Assembly: GCA_002684375.1 (NCBI GenBank)
Contig: NYVC01000034.1
Span: 39,404-48,079 of the forward strand
Source of the DNA: Marinovum sp.
GTDB lineage: Bacteria > Pseudomonadota > Alphaproteobacteria > Rhodobacterales > Rhodobacteraceae
Reading direction: 5' to 3'
DNA: 8,676 nt
Part shown: positions 5,337-8,676 of the stretch, in pieces
Layout of the letters: each line of letters starts with the position of its first letter
How positions within the stretch are numbered: position 1 is the stretch's first letter
The notes under the pieces: model-generated
What the model saw: the letters and a program-made list of their open reading frames with translations, nothing else
What the model was told of the DNA's origin: nothing
The model's database searches: none
Position numbers and translations under genes: made by a program

Positions 5337-7073
5337 ATGCGTAAGTATCTGCTCTCCGCAGTAGCGGTATCTGCCGTCATTGCGGGGTCTACGACAGCTA
5401 TTGCCGATGAAGCGGCAGCTCAAAAATGGGTTGACCAAGAATTTCAACCTTCAGTGCTGTCAAAATCGGAACAACTGTCTGAAATGAAGTGGTTTATCAA
5501 CGCGTCCAAGCCGTTTGTGGGCATGGAGGTTAATGTGCTATCGGAGGGTATACCTACCCACTCTTATGAATCCGAAGTTCTGACCAAAGCGTTTGAAGAG
5601 ATCACCGGAATCAAGGTCAACCACCAGATACTGGGCGAGGGCGAGGTCGTACAGGCCGTGCAAACGCAAATGCAAACCGGGCGCAACTTGTATGACGCCT
5701 ATGTCAACGACAGTGATTTGATCGGAACCCACTCGCGCTTGCAACTGGCGGTTAACCTGACAGATTTCATGGCGGGTTCTGGCGCGGATGTGACCAACCC
5801 GGGCCTGGATCTGGATGATTTCATGGGAACCCAGTTTACCACGGGCCCCGATGGCGATTTGTATCAGATGCCTGATCAGCAATTTGCCAACCTGTACTGG
5901 TTCCGCAAAGATTGGTTCGACCGCACCGATCTGCAAGACGCGTTCAAAGCGAAATATGGTTATGATCTGGGCGTGCCTGTGAATTGGTCAGCCTATGAGG
6001 ACATCGCAGAGTTCTTCTCAAAGGATGTCAAAGAAATTGATGGCAACACCATCTATGGCCACATGGATTATGGCAAGCGCGCGCCTGATCTTGGCTGGCG
6101 CATGACCGATGCGTGGTTATCAATGGCTGGTGCCGGATCAAAGGGCGAGCCGAACGGTATTCCAATCGATGAATGGGGTATCCGAATGGAAGCGGGAACT
6201 TGTAATCCTGTCGGAGCATCCGTCAGCCGTGGTGGGGCAGCCAACGGTCCAGCGGCGGTCTATGCGATCCGTAAATGGGATGAATGGCTGCGCAACTACG
6301 CCCCTCCCGGTGCGGCGAGCTATGATTTCTATCAATCCTTGCCGGCCCTAGCCCAAGGCAACGTGGCCCAGCAAATTTTCTGGTACACCGCATTTACCGC
6401 CGACATGGTGGCGCCGCAGTCCGCCGGCAACAATACGGTTGACGCCGAAGGCACTCCGCTGTGGCGGATGGCCCCAAGCCCACATGGCCCGTATTGGGAA
6501 GAGGGACAGAAGGTTGGTTATCAGGATGTTGGATCCTGGACGATCCTAAAATCAACCCCAGAAGAGCGCGCAAAAGCTGCTTGGCTCTATGCACAGTTCG
6601 TGGTCTCCAAGACGGTCGATGTGAAAAAGTCACATGTCGGTCTGACCTTTATCCGCGACAGCTCAGTCAACCACGCCTCCTTTACCGAGCGGGCTGGCAA
6701 ACTGGGTGGTCTGGTTGAGTTCTATCGGTCACCTGACCGCGTGGCATGGTCGCCAACCGGCATCAACGTGCCGGATTACCCAAAACTGGCACAAATCTGG
6801 TGGCAGCAAATTGGTGATGTGAACTCTGGGGCGTTTACTCCCCAAGAGGCGATGGATCGTCTTGCGGGTGAAATGGATATCACAATGGCACGGATGCAGG
6901 CCGCCGATGAGGCCGCCAATGTCTATGGCGGATGTGGTCCACGCCTGAATGAAGAACGCGATTCAGCCTATTGGTATGCCAATGGTGGCGCGAAACCACC
7001 GCTGGCCAATGAAAAGCCACAGGGTCAAACAGTGAATTATGAAGCACTGGTTGCTCGCTGGGCGTCGCAATAA
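5337..7073 (+). CDS. glpV: ABC importer substrate-binding protein, glycerol (GlpV) type
   Basis: This 578-residue periplasmic protein captures substrate for the ABC importer encoded downstream. It begins with a Sec signal peptide: positive residues at 2-3, a hydrophobic core at about 5-17 and an AIA cleavage site predicted after A23. The mature protein of about 555 residues is large for a sugar-type binding protein. Its blocks YVNDSDLIGTHSR, DQQFANLYWFRKDWF, YGHMDYGKRAPDLGWR and KKSHVGLTFIR fit, from recollection, the alphaproteobacterial glycerol-binding GlpV family, also often annotated as a generic carbohydrate-binding protein. Only two cysteines occur (C289 and C533), so a single disulfide is likely. 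The gene heads the operon and is followed by a strong hairpin and two ATPase genes, an order consistent with high expression of the binding protein. Homologs are well conserved, so the family is firm; glycerol as the ligand is inferred. Confidence 0.87.
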   Translation: MRKYLLSAVAVSAVIAGSTTAIADEAAAQKWVDQEFQPSVLSKSEQLSEMKWFINASKPFVGMEVNVLSEGIPTHSYESEVLTKAFEEITGIKVNHQILGEGEVVQAVQTQMQTGRNLYDAYVNDSDLIGTHSRLQLAVNLTDFMAGSGADVTNPGLDLDDFMGTQFTTGPDGDLYQMPDQQFANLYWFRKDWFDRTDLQDAFKAKYGYDLGVPVNWSAYEDIAEFFSKDVKEIDGNTIYGHMDYGKRAPDLGWRMTDAWLSMAGAGSKGEPNGIPIDEWGIRMEAGTCNPVGASVSRGGAANGPAAVYAIRKWDEWLRNYAPPGAASYDFYQSLPALAQGNVAQQIFWYTAFTADMVAPQSAGNNTVDAEGTPLWRMAPSPHGPYWEEGQKVGYQDVGSWTILKSTPEERAKAAWLYAQFVVSKTVDVKKSHVGLTFIRDSSVNHASFTERAGKLGGLVEFYRSPDRVAWSPTGINVPDYPKLAQIWWQQIGDVNSGAFTPQEAMDRLAGEMDITMARMQAADEAANVYGGCGPRLNEERDSAYWYANGGAKPPLANEKPQGQTVNYEALVARWASQ

Positions 7074-7101
7074 TCGTTGGTGAATGGTAACCTAGCTTAT
7101 G

Positions 7102-7126
7102 GTCAGGGCCCGCTATGGGCCCTGAC
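7102..7126 (+). promoter_or_regulatory. Strong stem-loop after the binding-protein gene
   Basis: GTCAGGGCCC (7102-7111), loop GCTAT and GGGCCCTGAC (7117-7126) form a perfect, GC-rich 10-bp stem 28 bases after the stop. Only three T follow, so it is not a typical full terminator. In importer operons such a hairpin after the first gene commonly protects the binding-protein mRNA end and lowers expression of the ATPase and permease genes. That role is inferred; partial termination is the alternative. Confidence 0.7.
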
Positions 7127-7215
7127 TTTGAAGAACCGCGGCGCATATAAGCGATGGGCGGTACCAAAGGCCCTTACCCAATACAGATCTACTGTGGATG
7201 CTGAAAAGAGAACTC

Positions 7216-8280
7216 ATGACGCTTGAGCTAAGAAATATTACCAAACAGGTGGCGGGGGTGTGCCATATTAAGCCCACAAACCTGCTCTTGAAGCCGGGAC
7301 ATTTCAACGTTCTGCTCGGCGAGACAGGATCGGGTAAAACCTCGTTGATTAAATTGATGGCAGGGTTGGACCCTGTTGCCGATGGTGAGATTTTGATGGA
7401 CGGAACCAATATTACGGCGCTGTCGACGCAAAAGCGTAACATATCTCTGGTGCATCAGTTTTTTGTAAATTATCCGCATATGACGGTATTTGATAACATC
7501 GCCTCACCGCTCAAACTCGCCGGAATATCTGGCTCCGAGTTACAAGGACGGGTGGAAGAGGCGGCAGATATTCTGCAGATCAGACCATTGCTGGCGCGGC
7601 GGCCTCAAGAACTGTCGGGCGGCCAGCAACAGCGCACAGCGCTTGCCCGCGCTATTGTCAAACAAAGTAAGGCAGTGTTTCTGGACGAACCCTTGGCCAA
7701 TTTGGATTTCAAACTGCGTGAAGAACTGCGTGAGCAATTGCCGGTGTTATTTGCTGGGCGTGGTGCGGTGGTGGTCTATGCCACCTCCGAGCCGGAAGAG
7801 GCGTTGTTGTTGGGCGGGGAGACGGCGCTAATTTCTGATGGGCGGGTCTCTCAGTTTGGCCCAACCAGCGAATTATATCACCGGCCCAATGATTTCACAT
7901 CGGCAAACGTGTTCTCTGATCCCCCAATTAATGCGGCCCAGATCACGAAAACCGGGACAACCGCGCATTTGAACCTTGAAACGAGTTGGGAATTATCGGG
8001 GGAGGCAGCAGCTTTGCGCGACGGGGTCTATCAGGTCGCGGTCCGGCCCAATCATGTTGCGCCGGTGCAAACTCAAACGGCCTGTGTGCGCTTGACCGGC
8101 ACCGTTTTGGTGACCGAACTCAGCGGCTCGGACAGCAGTGCGCATTTCTCGATAGGTGAAGACGTCTGGGTGTCATTGGCACACGGCGTTCATAGTTACG
8201 AAATCGGCGCAGCACATCCCTTTTATCTTGATCCGTCAAAGTGCTTTTACTTTGCCGCTGACGGTCAACGTGTGGCGTAA
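7216..8280 (+). CDS. glpS: ABC importer ATPase, first of two (GlpS type)
   Basis: This 354-residue cytoplasmic ATPase belongs to the importer encoded here. The nucleotide-binding domain (about 1-225) has Walker A GETGSGKT at 35-42, Q-loop Q81, signature LSGGQQQR at 133-140, Walker B ending LDEP at 156-159 and a D-loop (NLD, 162-164). The C-terminal part (about 230-354) is an OB/TOBE-type regulatory domain as in MalK-like subunits. The H-loop His is replaced: the segment reads YATSEPEEA with S191 in its place. A second, different ATPase gene follows after 14 bp, as in glpS-glpT operons, so the two probably form a heterodimer. The ATG at 7216, preceded by AAGAG, is preferred over an in-frame ATG at 7198 because MTLELRNITK is the usual beginning of this family. 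The glpS name comes from context and recalled similarity. Confidence 0.85.
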   Translation: MTLELRNITKQVAGVCHIKPTNLLLKPGHFNVLLGETGSGKTSLIKLMAGLDPVADGEILMDGTNITALSTQKRNISLVHQFFVNYPHMTVFDNIASPLKLAGISGSELQGRVEEAADILQIRPLLARRPQELSGGQQQRTALARAIVKQSKAVFLDEPLANLDFKLREELREQLPVLFAGRGAVVVYATSEPEEALLLGGETALISDGRVSQFGPTSELYHRPNDFTSANVFSDPPINAAQITKTGTTAHLNLETSWELSGEAAALRDGVYQVAVRPNHVAPVQTQTACVRLTGTVLVTELSGSDSSAHFSIGEDVWVSLAHGVHSYEIGAAHPFYLDPSKCFYFAADGQRVA

Positions 8281-8294
8281 ATAGAGCATCGGAT

Positions 8295-8676
8295 ATGGCA
8301 AGAATAACTCTCTCACAATTGCGGCACAGCTATCTGCCTCGTCCGACTGGGCCAGATGACTATGTGCTGAAAGACATCGATCTCGATTGGCACAATGGCG
8401 GTGCTTACGCGCTGCTTGGGCCGTCGGGTTGTGGTAAATCCACCCTGTTGAACATCATTTCAGGCTTGCTGGAGCCGTCTGAGGGCCGGATTTTTTTCGA
8501 TGGCAGAGATGTGACTGAGCTGCCGCCAGAGCAGCGCAATATTGCCCAAGTTTTTCAGTTTCCGGTAATCTATGATACTATGAGTGTCTATAACAATCTT
8601 GCCTTCCCGTTGCGCAACCGCGGCGTCGATGAGGCAGTGATCAAAGATCGGGTGACCAAAATTGCTGAAATGCTGG
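8295..8676 (+). CDS. glpT: ABC importer ATPase, second of two (GlpT type), cut by the window edge
   Basis: The first 127 codons of a second nucleotide-binding subunit are visible. Residues 42-50 are a fully canonical Walker A, GPSGCGKST, and Q88 in AQVFQFPVIYDTMSV is the Q-loop. The signature, Walker B and H-loop lie beyond the edge. It is distinct from the preceding ATPase in sequence, so this is not a duplication artefact; paired unlike ATPases are the mark of the GlpS/GlpT glycerol importers. The ATG follows the previous stop by 14 bp with a weak AGAG at 8283-8286. Permease genes are expected next. GlpT here means the ATPase of this operon type, not the glycerol-3-phosphate antiporter of the same name. 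Confidence 0.82.
   Translation, partial: MARITLSQLRHSYLPRPTGPDDYVLKDIDLDWHNGGAYALLGPSGCGKSTLLNIISGLLEPSEGRIFFDGRDVTELPPEQRNIAQVFQFPVIYDTMSVYNNLAFPLRNRGVDEAVIKDRVTKIAEML

Noticed and set aside
7198..7215. Six-residue longer start for the first ATPase at 7198
   Set aside because: It has no ribosome site and family members begin at the equivalent of the ATG at 7216; it is still possible but less likely.
8388..8406. Sigma-54-like TTGGCAC-N7-GTGCT in the second ATPase gene
   Set aside because: The spacing is wrong and it is internal to a coding region in the middle of an operon; it is a chance match.

Overview
The window looks like a chromosomal segment of an alphaproteobacterium, most likely of the Rhodobacterales (Roseobacter-type). 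This rests on recalled family resemblance of the arginase, ornithine cyclodeaminase, DctD-like regulator and glycerol-type ABC binding protein, and on moderate GC with short intergenic gaps. No search was run. I see no mobile element, CRISPR array, tRNA or rRNA.

Layout. Positions 1-1361 (+) hold the last codons of a probable sensor kinase and a complete DctD-like response regulator. Running convergently into it, with a 15-bp tail overlap, is a minus-strand arginine-catabolic operon: arginase (2428-3354), then ornithine cyclodeaminase (1347-2417). A 99-bp divergent promoter region separates the arginase from a plus-strand Lrp/AsnC regulator (3454-3900), the obvious candidate controller. Its end overlaps by 4 bp a minus-strand pair, a DedA-family membrane protein (4361-4939) translationally coupled to a DsbB-like protein (3897-4364). 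A 397-bp non-coding stretch (4940-5336) follows. It carries a minus-strand terminator-like hairpin and, next to the following gene, two interleaved 8-bp inverted repeats. From 5337 to the right edge is a plus-strand ABC importer operon of the GlpSTPQUV glycerol type: binding protein (5337-7073), a strong 10-bp hairpin, first ATPase (7216-8280) and second ATPase (8295 to beyond the edge). Permeases should lie beyond 8676.

How the genes work together. Arginase and ornithine cyclodeaminase turn arginine into urea, ammonia and proline. The importer brings in a polyol, probably glycerol, using two non-identical ATPases. The DctD-like protein would respond to a kinase encoded just upstream.

The most unusual points are: the DctD-like protein has an intact receiver, Walker A and Fis-type helix-turn-helix but lacks the GAFTGA loop that normally contacts sigma-54 and has a D/E-swapped Walker B; the first importer ATPase has Ser where the H-loop His should be; and the binding-protein leader could form a pseudoknot or two mutually exclusive hairpins. 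I did not find a wholly new multi-gene system.
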